DNA of 64,000 bases from Candidula unifasciata (lineage: Eukaryota > Mollusca > Gastropoda > Stylommatophora > Geomitridae): the NCBI GenBank assembly GCA_905116865.2, contig CAJHNH020000705.1, positions 173,501-237,500 on the forward strand. The letters are read 5' to 3'. Made by a program: the position numbers and the translations under genes. Each line of letters opens with the position of its first letter. Positions within the stretch are counted from its first letter, which is position 1. The notes under the pieces are model-generated. The model searched no databases, had not been told where the DNA came from, and worked only from the letters and a program-made list of their open reading frames with translations. Shown piece after piece: positions 35,802 to 41,884 of this stretch.

Positions 35802-37692
35802 CAACAAAAATGAGAAAGAAGTAGAAAATAAAAAAAGAAGAAGAAGAGAAGGAGAGAAGAAAAAGAAGAAGAAGAAGAAGGAAGAAGAAGAAGAAGAAGA
35901 AGAAGAAGAAGAAAGAAGAAGAAGAAAGAAGAAGAAGAAGAAGAAGAAGAAGAAGAAGAAGACAAGAAGAAGAAGAAGAAGAAGAAGAAGAAGAAGAAGA
36001 AGAAGAAGAAGAAGAAGAAGAAGATGAATGAAGAAGAAGATGAATGAAGAAGAAGAAGAAGAAGAAGAAGAAGAAGAAGAAGAAGAAAGAAGAAGAAGAA
36101 GAAGAAGAAGAAGAAGAAGAAGAAGAAGAAGAAGAAGAAGAAGAAGAAGAAGAAGAAGAGAAGAAGAAGAAGAAGAAGAAGAAGAAGAAGAAGAAGAAGA
36201 AGAAGAAGATGAAGAAGAAGAAGAAGAAGAAGAAGAAGAAGAAGAAGAAGAAGAAGAAGAAGAAGAAGAAGAAGAAGAAGAAGAAGAAGAAGAGAAGAAG
36301 AAGAAGAAGAAGAAGAAGAAGAAGAAGAAGAAGAAGAAGAAGAAGAAGAAGAAGAAGAAGAAGAAAATGAAAATAACAACACAATAACGAAAACATTCAC
36401 ATAATGCAGAATGCATCTGTGTATTCTTTAACTTTAATGAAAAACGTGTCTTTGAGTCTGATGATTTATGGCCAAATGGCTAGTGCTGTCGTCACAGACT
36501 GTGCAGGTTAGGATTTTAGTTTAGCCCCCGAAAGTTAAAAATCACAGAAACAGAAAACATGACCTAAGACAAACTTACTCAAAGAGTTACCACCGGCCTC
36601 ACTAAGCAGCTTAAACTGCTCTTCCGCGCGAGCTTTGACTCCAGCCCATTGTCCGTTACCAAAATCATAGGCGTAGTTGATCCAGGGTAGGTTTCCCCCA
36701 GACAGAAACACCCGCTGTCCGTTATAAGTGAAGTGATCCCCAGAAACCTGCAGCCTGGCACACGCCCCTGGGTAAGTTGAAAAAAAAAAAATAAACATAT
36801 GAATAAACTACAGGTAAAAAGCTATAAATGCAACAGTACAGACACTTAATACGATCTAACAGCCTCTAAAAAACAATACTACAGGGCTGAGTAGAGGGGA
36901 AGTGGAGAAGATGAAGACCATGAAAAACCTGACTACAGAGCCTAACTGACTGTAATAGGCATGTAAGCATAAAGCTCCGTGTTGTTTATCTGTGCGTGCT
37001 GTTACTTATACTTTAGCTTACATTTGAATCTACTCATGGCAAAAAGTCATACTACGTAATGTAGATAGACATAATCCAACCCCCTGCTTTTTAATGTTTA
37101 GACCCATCGCCCTTAATCAGTAAACACACACGGACTCCTCTTATTTTCGACTGTCTGCCATACCTCATTTCTTGTTGTTGTGTTGTTGTTGTTGGTCCTA
37201 ATAGTCATAGTTTAAAAAATAAAAATAAAAATTAAGGTAAATCTTATTAGAGGTGTAAAAAAAAAGAAATAATATCACAGACCATCAGTTGAAAAAAAAA
37301 AAGCCTACTTTAAACAGAAGATTGCACATGACGTTAGCTATAGATTCCCAAACTAGGCACCCCGGTGAGCTGCGGCCTCTTCACAGGGGCGCCGCGAAGT
37401 ATTCGAAGATTTATGAGTTTAATTTTTTTTTTTTCCTTATTTTATAATTCCTTATATAGTCTTACTTTTACTTAGGTAGGGCGTCATGGACAGATTTTAA
37501 TTGAAAAAAAAAAGGCGCCGCGACTAAGAAAAGTATTGGAAACACTGGCTTACAGCATTGTTCACGTAATGTCAGAGTTAAGAATAAACACGGAAGTGAC
37601 GTACCTGGACTGACAATTCCCGCCAGCAGGAGGAGGAGGGTAGTACGCTGAAACTGGATAAATAATTCAGTCAATATAAATATATATGTCAT
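19167..37692 (-). CDS. Endo-beta-1,4-mannanase (GH5, subfamily 10-like), 8 coding exons
   Basis: The product hydrolyses internal beta-1,4 links of mannans and is a secreted digestive enzyme in molluscs. Exons on the minus strand: 37692-37605, 36767-36579, 34742-34619, 30363-30153, 27922-27831, 24522-24369, 22368-22297, 19394-19167. All introns are GT-AG. Split codons at G30, R93, K134 and R235 rejoin in frame, giving 385 residues without a stop, the usual size. Residues 1-33 form a signal peptide (TTLLLLLAGIVSPG core). The (beta/alpha)8 domain follows: FLSGGNLPWINYAYDFG, RLWIHIQGE, WDIINEIEG with acid/base E195, QFHSYDW with H295 and Y297, VIGEFW with nucleophile E326, and GAWSWDL with W353 and W355. 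Start choice is the weak point: ATG at 37692 is in frame, but TTTATCCAG and TTTCAG just inside it look like splice acceptors, so the true start may lie in an upstream exon. Function is inferred from family motifs. Confidence 0.92.
19770..20040 (+). mobile_element. SINE family B, copy in mannanase intron 7
   Basis: tRNA-like head (GAAGCGACTAGG, then GGAGGTCGTGGATTC), a T-rich break, the shared body block ending GCAGCCGGCGTTATGTTGAC, and the tail block CTGAATGCCCAATACGCTTG. Diverged from the copy at 37985. Confidence 0.65.
20041..22296. other. Rest of mannanase intron 7: low-complexity and repeat fragments
   Basis: Contains AC runs at 20050-20070 and 20535-20553, a C run at 20823-20834, a T run at 21132-21154 and a partial minus-strand D repeat at 21363-21440. 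Adjoining CA, GA and TA microsatellites lie at 21757-21910 and 22034-22090, and there is a G run at 22206-22219. No exon is supported; the frames here are repeat-driven. Confidence 0.7.
22297..22368 (-). CDS. Mannanase exon 7
   Basis: A 24-codon exon. Acceptor TTTCTCAG, donor TTTAAG then GTCAGC (weaker than the others). Encodes GKLDFWQFHSYDWQGNFDD and VAPFK, carrying the conserved GH5 His-x-Tyr pair. Confidence 0.92.
22548..22815 (+). mobile_element. SINE family B, copy in mannanase intron 6
   Basis: Head with GATAGGGGTTCGTGTCC, a T16 run, the body block (GGTCGCCCAGG, GAGTGGGTACCAG), GGCCGGCGTGATACTGA, and the tail block ATGCCCAGTAGGCCTAAAGAC. Same layout as the copy at 37985. Confidence 0.75.
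22831..23053 (-). mobile_element. SINE family A, copy 2 (mannanase intron 6)
   Basis: Tail at low coordinates, body GTCCAGTAGTTTGCCATTGC, head at high coordinates with a B-box-like GGGATCGAACC and CCTAAGCCAC. It directly abuts a CA-rich microsatellite (23056-23272) that begins where the SINE head ends. Confidence 0.75.
23056..23272. repeat. CA-rich complex microsatellite
   Basis: Long run of CACACA broken by CCCACA, ACGCACA and TACACA. The overlapping open frames on both strands consist of Thr-His or Cys-Val repeats and are not genes. Confidence 0.95.
23480..24160. repeat. Minisatellite, 40 bp unit (mannanase intron 6)
   Basis: The unit GTGTTGCTAATTTGTTATGT plus CACAATGTAGATACCCTGTA is repeated with exact 40-bp spacing and almost no change over 23841-24120. 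Units to the left are variants (AATCATTTTTATATGTTGTA and similar). Ends about 210 bp from exon 6. Confidence 0.95.
24369..24522 (-). CDS. Mannanase exon 6
   Basis: Acceptor TCCTTTAG, donor TCGAAC then GTGAGT, phase 0. Encodes residues 236-286 (FINWQAAAIKTADPG, VSVGVANPITNTDQFGRINH, YTDECLIKAGGKSN). Confidence 0.94.
24640..25205. repeat. GAT/GGT-rich complex microsatellite (mannanase intron 5)
   Basis: About 560 bp of interwoven GATGATGGTGGTGAT motifs. It stays open in several frames on both strands (165-codon Asp/Gly frame, 136-codon Met/Val frame, 128-codon Ile/Thr frame), none credible as protein. Confidence 0.95.
25206..25582. repeat. Minisatellite, about 52 bp unit (mannanase intron 5)
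   Basis: Seven units of GGCGAGATGATTGTGTTTAT plus AAATAAACTGGTATTATGG plus CGCATATAAACAA with small changes. Confidence 0.93.
25626..26080 (+). mobile_element. RTE-like LINE 3' end with (GAT)n tail (mannanase intron 5)
   Basis: The plus-strand translation with frameshifts gives the LINE carboxy terminus: EMWFLRRMLRIPWTERVTN (about 25716-25775), IRKRRTLFFGHIIR, KISGKRGRGRPRND and WAETMA. It closes with a (GAT)n tail at 26056-26078, the kind of microsatellite tail known for RTE elements. 5'-truncated. The 179-codon minus-strand frame here is a shadow. Confidence 0.8.
26498..26745 (+). mobile_element. SINE family A, full copy (mannanase intron 5)
   Basis: Best-preserved copy. Head CTCTGTGGCTAAGTCGATGC, a tRNA-type B box GGTTCGATCCC at 26550-26560, the body (CGATAGTGGTATCAAGGAAG, then GCAATGGCAAACTACTGGAC) and the tail GTTGGTTTTGCAACGTCCTG at about 26689. 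The head folds only loosely as a tRNA, so it is a SINE promoter and not a tRNA gene. Confidence 0.85.
26746..27164. other. Unassigned part of mannanase intron 5
   Basis: AT-rich; small repeated phrase CATGATATAATGATT near 27064, 27135 and 27208. No gene seen. Confidence 0.4.
27165..27805. repeat. Minisatellite, about 48 bp unit, next to mannanase exon 5
   Basis: About 12 units of the pattern TACCTGATATTACAGTTCCC, TGAGATGACAGC, TACCTAAGATAACTGT; the rightmost units are nearly identical. On the gene's sense strand most units contain CTTAG followed by GTAACT or GTAGCT, which closely copies the real exon 5 donor (CTCTTAG then GTAACT at 27831). Confidence 0.93.
27831..27922 (-). CDS. Mannanase exon 5
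   Basis: Acceptor CCACGTCAG, donor CTCTTAG then GTAACT. Encodes residues 205-234 (DVSEKCYDTK, VLANSGVGWAGQKYKYEDAL). It is flanked within about 40 bp on the donor side by a 48-bp minisatellite, and directly on the acceptor side by a 32-bp minisatellite. Confidence 0.93.
27930..29012. repeat. Minisatellite, about 32 bp unit, on the other side of exon 5
   Basis: About 33 units of CATCATTGTTGGAATTCAT plus TTTTACAGACACA. The first five units (27935-28120) form a homogeneous subgroup carrying GTTAACAGACATA, and divergence grows to the right. It begins within a few bases of the exon 5 acceptor. Several short frames across it are artefacts. Confidence 0.93.
29030..29230 (+). mobile_element. Possible LINE 3' end remnant (mannanase intron 4)
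   Basis: Weak plus-strand similarity to LINE carboxy termini: LKQIQWTQSKR followed, after a shift, by RPPNTWNDDIK. Too decayed for certainty; could be chance. Confidence 0.35.
29455..29640 (+). repeat. Dispersed repeat C, copy 1
   Basis: Shares CACCAGGACATCACAC, then GACACCCTGTGACACAAA, and the ending CAGCCAGGTCGGGTCCTTAA with the next copy at 29660 in the same orientation. No coding content. Confidence 0.7.
29660..29865 (+). repeat. Dispersed repeat C, copy 2 (left arm of an inverted pair)
   Basis: Runs from CCACCAGGACATCACAC to TATTGCGGCCCCTGGCAAAA and GTGGGGCTTCAAATAAC. Its last 60 bp are mirrored in inverted orientation at 30000-30060. Confidence 0.8.
30000..30095 (-). repeat. Dispersed repeat C, copy 3 (right arm of the inverted pair)
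   Basis: GAAGCCCCAACCTGGCTCTT, GCCAGGGGCCGCAATATAG and GGCTGAACGCTGTTTCCGGG are the reverse complement of copy 2. Truncated about 60 bp before exon 4 of the mannanase gene. Confidence 0.8.
30153..30363 (-). CDS. Mannanase exon 4 (acid/base glutamate)
   Basis: Acceptor TATCACAG, donor GCCGA then GTGAGT, phase 0. Encodes residues 135-204: YNIFVFPTLWNG, then a helix, then GGWDIINEIEGM, where the Glu after Asn is the expected GH5 general acid/base. Confidence 0.95.
30505..31775. repeat. Minisatellite, about 38 bp unit (mannanase intron 3)
   Basis: About 33 units of GATAACTCGGTAACTACCTG plus CACGATTGATGGAAGGAA. Blocks of four to five units recur in the same variant order (for instance 30557-30720 versus 30985-31140), which shows segmental duplication inside the array. 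Antisense Phe/His-rich frames are artefacts. Confidence 0.95.
32050..32345 (-). mobile_element. SINE family B, minus copy (mannanase intron 3)
   Basis: Tail block at low coordinates (TTAAGCGCATTGGGCATAAA, then ATATTTTATAGACC), body in the middle (GGGTCAGCATCACGCCGGGA), and the tRNA-like head at high coordinates (GGCCTGAACCC, GTGTCTAGCGATGG). Confidence 0.75.
32750..33010 (+). mobile_element. Possible LINE remnant
   Basis: In shifting frames the plus strand gives EEETIRHILFD and RNAFNLPVFLENNVKCLEI, which resembles the cysteine/histidine tail region at the end of some LINE polyproteins. Weak. Confidence 0.4.
33011..34055. other. Unassigned part of mannanase intron 3
   Basis: No tandem repeat and no recognised transposon block. 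One 98-codon frame (32969-33265) has no known domain. 33290-33370 is GC-richer than its surroundings. Confidence 0.4.
34056..34430 (+). mobile_element. RTE-like LINE 3' end (mannanase intron 3)
   Basis: Plus-strand translation: KKIIAEGMVPGSRDRGRPTR, RWAQDISDPLNMKAHETGYL, AKDPVSLRQTLISAKFGKGS, then stop and a short ATGATGATTA tail. The block order GRP..RW..D and final (R)xxGxA match LINE carboxy termini. 5'-truncated. Confidence 0.75.
34537..34590. repeat. (TG)n microsatellite near exon 3 donor
   Basis: About 27 TG repeats ending 29 bp before the 3' end of mannanase exon 3. On the sense strand this is a (CA)n run beginning just after the donor. Confidence 0.95.
34619..34742 (-). CDS. Mannanase exon 3
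   Basis: Acceptor ACATTCCAG, donor CAAAAA then GTAAGT. Encodes residues 94-133, LWIHIQGETSPNYDSNGNV through DFKDLLNLAK. The donor lies only about 25 bp from a (GT)n microsatellite that runs in the intron. Confidence 0.93.
34915..35080 (+). mobile_element. Dispersed repeat D, copy running into the GAA array
   Basis: Matches 15170-15330: AGGAACCAAGAGTTTGCATG, TTAGATTCTGGAACAAGAC, CAGAACTTTTCGCTGAAGTT, then a GAA/GGA-rich tail that continues directly into the 1.3 kb GAA array. Confidence 0.65.
35081..36364. repeat. Very long (GAA)n/(TTC)n array in mannanase intron 2
   Basis: About 1,285 bp of almost pure GAA on plus (TTC on the gene's sense strand). There are about 20 interruptions: AGAAAGAAG, GAGAAG, GATGAATGAAG, CAGAAG, and two copies of a 35-40 bp non-GAA block (35471 and 35800) about 330 bp apart. 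The 451-, 314- and 199-codon minus frames (poly-Ser/Phe/Leu) and the plus poly-Glu/Lys/Arg frames are artefacts. Array length is probably unreliable in any assembly. Confidence 0.97.
36579..36767 (-). CDS. Mannanase exon 2
   Basis: Acceptor TTACCCAG, donor TTTGA then GTAAGT. Encodes residues 31-92: the predicted cleavage region (ACAR), then VSGDHFTYNGQRVFLSGGN and PWINYAYDFGNGQW, and helix ARAEEQFKLLSEAGGNSL. Codon 93 (Arg) is split with exon 3. Confidence 0.93.
   Translation of the reverse strand, partial: GRVPGCRFLGITSLITDSGCFCLGETYPGSTTPMILVTDNGLESKLARKSSLSCLVRPVVTL
36768..37604. other. Mannanase intron 1, no recognised features
   Basis: AT-rich with several A-runs; no transposon or tandem array recognised. 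The only intron of the gene without an obvious repeat. Confidence 0.5.
37605..37692 (-). CDS. Mannanase exon 1 (signal peptide)
   Basis: Ends CCAG then GTACGT, phase 1. It encodes a leucine-rich hydrophobic core followed by SPG. The first 15 residues before RTTLLLLL are unusual for a signal peptide (they include a charged E and a Q). Two CAG acceptors lie within them (minus reading TTATCCAG and TTTCAG), so the 5' boundary is uncertain by up to about 48 bp. Confidence 0.7.
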
Positions 37693-37694
37693 GT

Positions 37695-37935
37695 TATAAG
37701 TTTGCCAGTGGATGCGAAGGTCCTGGGTTCGATGCTTAACGGAGGCAGACGTTTATCAAAAATGGTCAGGGCTTCCAGGTCAATTCAGCCATCAAATCGG
37801 TTACTAGATACAATCACGCGGCAGGCGTGATGTTGACCACAACACTCACCATTGGTTTATAAAATACACATCTTACCCTATATGCCCACTAAGCCCGAAG
37901 ACAGGGGAAAGGGGTCATTTACTTGACATCTAATG
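37695..37935 (+). mobile_element. SINE family B, copy upstream of the mannanase gene
   Basis: Head GATGCGAAGGTCCTGGGTTC, body TTCCAGGTCAATTCAGCC and GCAGGCGTGATGTTGACC, tail TATATGCCCACTAAGCCCG then GGGAAAGGGGTC. Directly upstream of exon 1, so it probably overlies or abuts the promoter or an unseen first intron. Confidence 0.75.
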
Positions 37936-37984
37936 GGTGTCTACATCTGACCGTACTAAAACACCGGCTGAGTGTGATGCGGGG

Positions 37985-38258
37985 GAGTCGCCGTGGCCGA
38001 GCGGCCAGACGCTCGCCGAGGATCAGAAGGTCGTGGGTTCACTCCCTGGCAGAGCTGGACTGTTTTCGATAATGACATTGGCTCCCAGGTCGACCCAGCC
38101 TTGAGTGGGTACCGGGTGTAGTCCCGGAAAAGTAACGGCGGCCTGTGTGATGCTGACCATCAACCATCTTGTGCCGATTGGTCTATAAAAATATAGGTCT
38201 AGCCCTATATGCCCTATACGCCTAAAGGCGTGGGAAAGGGTCCCTTTTTAGTGTGTTG
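37985..38258 (+). mobile_element. SINE family B, best-preserved copy
   Basis: Head GCCGTGGCCGAGCGGCCAGA resembles a tRNA 5' half of the Leu/Ser type, with a B-box region GGTCGTGGGTTCACTCC at 38029-38045. The body has CCCAGGTCGACCCAGCC, GAGTGGGTACCGGGTGTAG and CGGCCTGTGTGATGCTGACC; the tail has GCCCTATACGCCTAAAGGC and GGGAAAGGGTCCC. Used here as the reference for family B. Confidence 0.85.
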
Positions 38259-38344
38259 CAGAATCGGATGTAGATTTGATGAAGTCCTCATGCCATATAA
38301 ATTCCTAAGGTTTTAACCGGTCTCCGTCCCCAACGAAGTTTTCG

Positions 38345-38462
38345 TTATTATTAAGCCCCACCCTGACCGTAGCCGGGGCCTGATATAACCTGATGGTTGA
38401 ACGGGGTTTCTGAGAACTCTCCAGGGGTGATCCTCATCCGAATAGTGGCACTTTGTGTATCT
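38345..38462 (-). repeat. Dispersed repeat C, copy 4
   Basis: TTAAGCCCCACCCTGACCGT, CCGGGGCCTGATATAACC, GGTTGAACGGGGTTTCTGAG and GATCCTCATCCGAATAGTGG match, in reverse, the copy at 29660-29865. It is followed immediately by a SINE A copy. Confidence 0.75.
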
Positions 38463-38630
38463 TCAAAGGACGTTGCAGAACCAACCCTAGCATGTTTTGT
38501 CTGTTGTGGTTTTTCTAGACTAATTTACGTCCAGTAGTTTGCAATCGCCTTATGGACGGTCGGCTTCTCGATACCACTTTCGAAACCAACGCAAGACCCG
38601 CAGATGGGATCGTACCAGGCATCCCTGAAT
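38463..38630 (-). mobile_element. SINE family A, copy 4 (head truncated)
   Basis: Tail AAAGGACGTTGCAGAACC, body ACGTCCAGTAGTTTGC and GATACCACTTTCGAAACCAA; the match stops at about 38630 inside the tRNA-like head. Confidence 0.75.
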
Positions 38631-38681
38631 AAAAATACAGATTTAGTTTCCAAATCAGATTCTTCTTCTTCTTTCGTTCGC

Positions 38682-39002
38682 CTAACGTTTTGCTGATTTA
38701 GACATATTTCCATGGCGTGTGTGCGTGGCATCCTGATTGCTGTGGTGCGCCTCTTGGCTGATTGCCTCCGACTTCAGCACCTTGTTTTGCAAGGGTAGAC
38801 TGTGGTCATACTCGAGGAGAGTAGGCTCATCCATTCGTCTTTCGCCTTTACCTCGTTTGTTGTCCCATCCAGTTTCCCGCTGGGGGTTGAGACCCCAACC
38901 TTCAACTGGATTGCTGGGAAGAACAGGGTCCACCACGTGAAGGTGAGGTAGGCTTGAGCAAGAGAGGCTAATAGACATTAAGAGTCTTGTACAGCGCATC
39001 AT
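38682..39002 (-). other. Unidentified 106-codon open frame
   Basis: An intact minus-strand frame, rich in charged residues, with EGWGLNPQRETGWDNKRGKG, then LLEYDHSLPLQNKVLKSEAI and EAHHSNQDATHTRHGN. Sequence complexity is normal, unlike the repeat-driven frames, so it could be a transposon ORF fragment or a real exon. I do not recognise it, and no splice context supports a host gene. Confidence 0.3.
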
Positions 39003-39271
39003 TGCTCCATTAGGAACCCTCCAAATCAGATAATTTATATTATATAATCCTACAAGTTAGAATCAATAAAATGCTGCGATGATTTAGCCAAGATAACAAT
39101 AATTGGAGAATTTACGTTAAAAGTGTGTAAATTTGTTGAAATAAAATTACATATGTAAAAAAAGAAATAGCAATTCTTTTAAGCCCTTGTAGATTGTGAG
39201 GCCATACCTAAGGTGTAACCTATTAAGCGTATGCACTAGTGTATTGTAATCTTGGGTTGGAATAAACCACT

Positions 39272-40355
39272 TGGTTGTATTGGTGGTCAACATTGTACTG
39301 GTGGTCAACATTGTACTAGGTAATCAACATTGTACTGGTGGTCAACATTGTACTAGTGATCAACATTGTACTGGTGGTCAACATTGTACTGGTGGTCAAC
39401 ATTGTACTGGTGGTCAACATTGTACTGGTGGTCAACAATATACTGGTGGTCAACATTGTGCTGGTGGTCAACATTATACTGGTGGTCAACAATATACTGG
39501 TGGTCAACAATATACTGGTGGTCAACATTGTACTGGTAATCCACATTGTCCCGGTGGTCAACATTGTATTGGTGGTCAACATTGTACTAGTAATCAACAT
39601 TATACTGGTGGTCAACATTGTACTAGTGATCAACATTGTACTAGTGATCAACATTATACTGGTGGTCAACATTGTGCTGGTGGTCAACATTGTACTAGTG
39701 ATCAACATTATACTGGTGGTCAACATTGTGCTGGTGGTCAACATTGTGCTGGTGGTCAACATTGTACTAGTAATCAACATTGTACTGGTGGTCAACATTG
39801 TACTAGTAATCAACATTGTACTAGTGATCAACATTATACTGGTGGTCAACATTGTACTGGTGGTCAACATTGTACTGGTGGTCAACATTGTACTAGGGAT
39901 CAACATTGTACTAGTGATCAACATTATACTGGTGGTCAACATTGTGCTGGTGGTCAACATTGTACTAGCGATCAACATTGTACTAGTAATCAACATTATA
40001 CTGGTGGTCAACATTGTACTAGTGATCAACATTGTACTGATGGTGAACATTGTACTAGTAATCAACATTGTACTGGTGGTCAACATTGTACTGGTGGTCA
40101 ACAGTATACTGGTGGTCAACATTGTACTGGTAATCAACATTGTCCCGGTGGTCAACATTGTACTGGTGGTCAACATTGTATTGGTGGTCAATATATTACT
40201 AGTAATCAACATTGAACTGGTGGTCAACATTGTACTAGTAATCAACATTGTACCGGTGGTCAACATTGTACTGGTGGTCATCATTGTACTAGTAATCAAC
40301 ATTGTGCCGGTGGTCATCATTGTACTGGTAATCAACATTGTCCCGGTGGTCAACA
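39272..40355. repeat. Minisatellite, 18 bp unit, about 60 copies
   Basis: The unit GGTGGTCAACATTGTACT has variants AGTGATCAACATTATACT, AGTAATCAACATTG, GGTGGTCAACAATATACT and CCCGGTGGTCAAC. Because 18 is a multiple of three and the unit lacks stops, long frames appear on both strands (314, 383 and 351 codons). Regular alternation of GGTGGT, AGTGAT and AGTAAT units suggests larger duplicated blocks. Confidence 0.97.
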
Positions 40356-40594
40356 AGAATGCGCCGCCCACTTACTTTCTTCTGTTTCTTCCCTGTACTG
40401 TCGGTATGTACCACATGTTTAGGGCGGTGCCGACAAGGGGGATGGTGAGCCTGAGGTTAAAGGGCTCGCATGTCATCGTCGCACCGTAACACTGCCTGTC
40501 GCTTGGTCACCAGTTGCTTTTGACTGTCTGACCAGCTCTCTCCATATTCGACCGTCAGATGCAATGGACTTTGTGGTGGCACGTTTAAGGGCTG
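40356..40594. other. Unassigned sequence
   Basis: Short stretch without recognised features between the 18-bp array and SINE fragments. Confidence 0.3.
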
Positions 40595-40905
40595 GTCTAG
40601 TCAGTCAGGTCGACCCAGCCTAAAATGGGTACCAGGGTGGGCTGTCCTGGGAAAGTAAAGACAGCCGGCGTAAGGCCGTATGTAAACGTACAAATAAGTA
40701 TTAGGGCTATGATCCTACCAGTAAGTAAGAATAAGTAAAGATCCGTTTTTACATCTTAGGGCGCATCGGGCATACATGAAGAGCACCCATATTTTTACAA
40801 ACCAGTCAGCACAAGGTGGGTAATGTGGTCAGCATTACACCGGCTGTCCTGGAGATACACCCTGGTACCCATTTTAGGCTGGGTCCCATACCAGGTAAAA
40901 ATCCA
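40595..40905. mobile_element. Two SINE family B fragments in inverted orientation
   Basis: 40595-40690 is a plus-strand body fragment (TCAGGTCGACCCAGCC, AAAATGGGTACCAGGG). 40757-40905 is a minus-strand body/tail fragment (GCGCATCGGGCATACATG, CCCTGGTACCCATTTTAGGC). The two share a 27-bp inverted match and could fold together. Confidence 0.7.
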
Positions 40906-41884
40906 GGCAGTCAGCAGTGAATATCACCAGTGATCACTAACAAGTAACAAATTGACAGCTTAATACAATGGCATTTTTTTAAAGGGCGTTTTATTAATAT
41001 CCTACCCTAGATGACGTCACAGGACATTCCAACATTTTAGAGGGTGGTAAGACTGGGTTTCCTAGCTTTCTGATGCTTTTAACTACCCCAAAACACATAG
41101 AACTAGCCCTAACCCCAACCAACCTACTTCCCAAGACAGAGTGCAGCCTAGGTCCTACGACCGCATGCAGCCTAGGTCCCGCAACAGCATGCAGCCTCTC
41201 TACCAGATCCTGAGATATTAGACTGTCTCGTGACCTGTGGATGTCCCCTGTTAGGGGTAAGATATTAATAAAGCACTAAAACAAAGTGCTATAAAAGTTT
41301 AAAAGGATCATTCTGTACATTATCATATGCGAAACAATATACATTACATATCTCCACTAACATGATATAATATACATTCAAGTATAACAAGAAGAAGAAT
41401 AACAGTTAAATAGCCGAATGTGAAAGAAGGGCAAAAAAAAGATCCGGGAAACAAACGTTACCATGGCAACAACGAAGAGTGCTGTAAACAGGCTCAGTTC
41501 TTCTGATAGCTTCTGGAGATAAGAGTTTCGCTTTTATAGTCGCCAGTACAGCCGTTTTTACAGACTGCACACAATCATGTCTTGCTATCAGTTTTGATTG
41601 CTCTCTAGTTTTCCCTCCATCTGTTGGCCCAGAATGGCAGTCATCTGCACGCTTTTACTTTTTTTTTTTAAATTACATTTATTTATTAGACAACAGCCTT
41701 GAACACTACTAGCTGTGATAAGACAGGAAATCGCTGACTGCGTTTCCTATTCCCACCCCCCTCCCCGCTCTGCCCCCGAAAGGGATTTTTGTGTACATAT
41801 TTGTTGTTTCTATAAAATACATCATAATCATCACCATCATTGTCGTTTTCATTATCGTCATTACTTGTTACATGTTGTCCCCAT
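40906..41884. other. Unassigned sequence
   Basis: No array and no recognised transposon domain. Contains the 20-base phrase GCATGCAGCCTAGGTCC twice with changes (41140-41190). Confidence 0.4.

Noticed and set aside
35041..36416. Open frames of 451, 314, 199, 119 and 108 codons on both strands
   Set aside because: They are poly-Ser/Phe/Leu or poly-Glu/Lys/Arg readings of the GAA array; every frame of a stop-free triplet repeat is open.
37989..38045. tRNA-Leu/Ser-like sequence
   Set aside because: Same reason: it is the head of SINE family B, repeated in several copies with the same body.
39271..40489. Overlapping frames of 314, 383 and 351 codons
   Set aside because: Products of an 18-bp unit without stops on either strand; no start context, splice sites or non-repeat domain.
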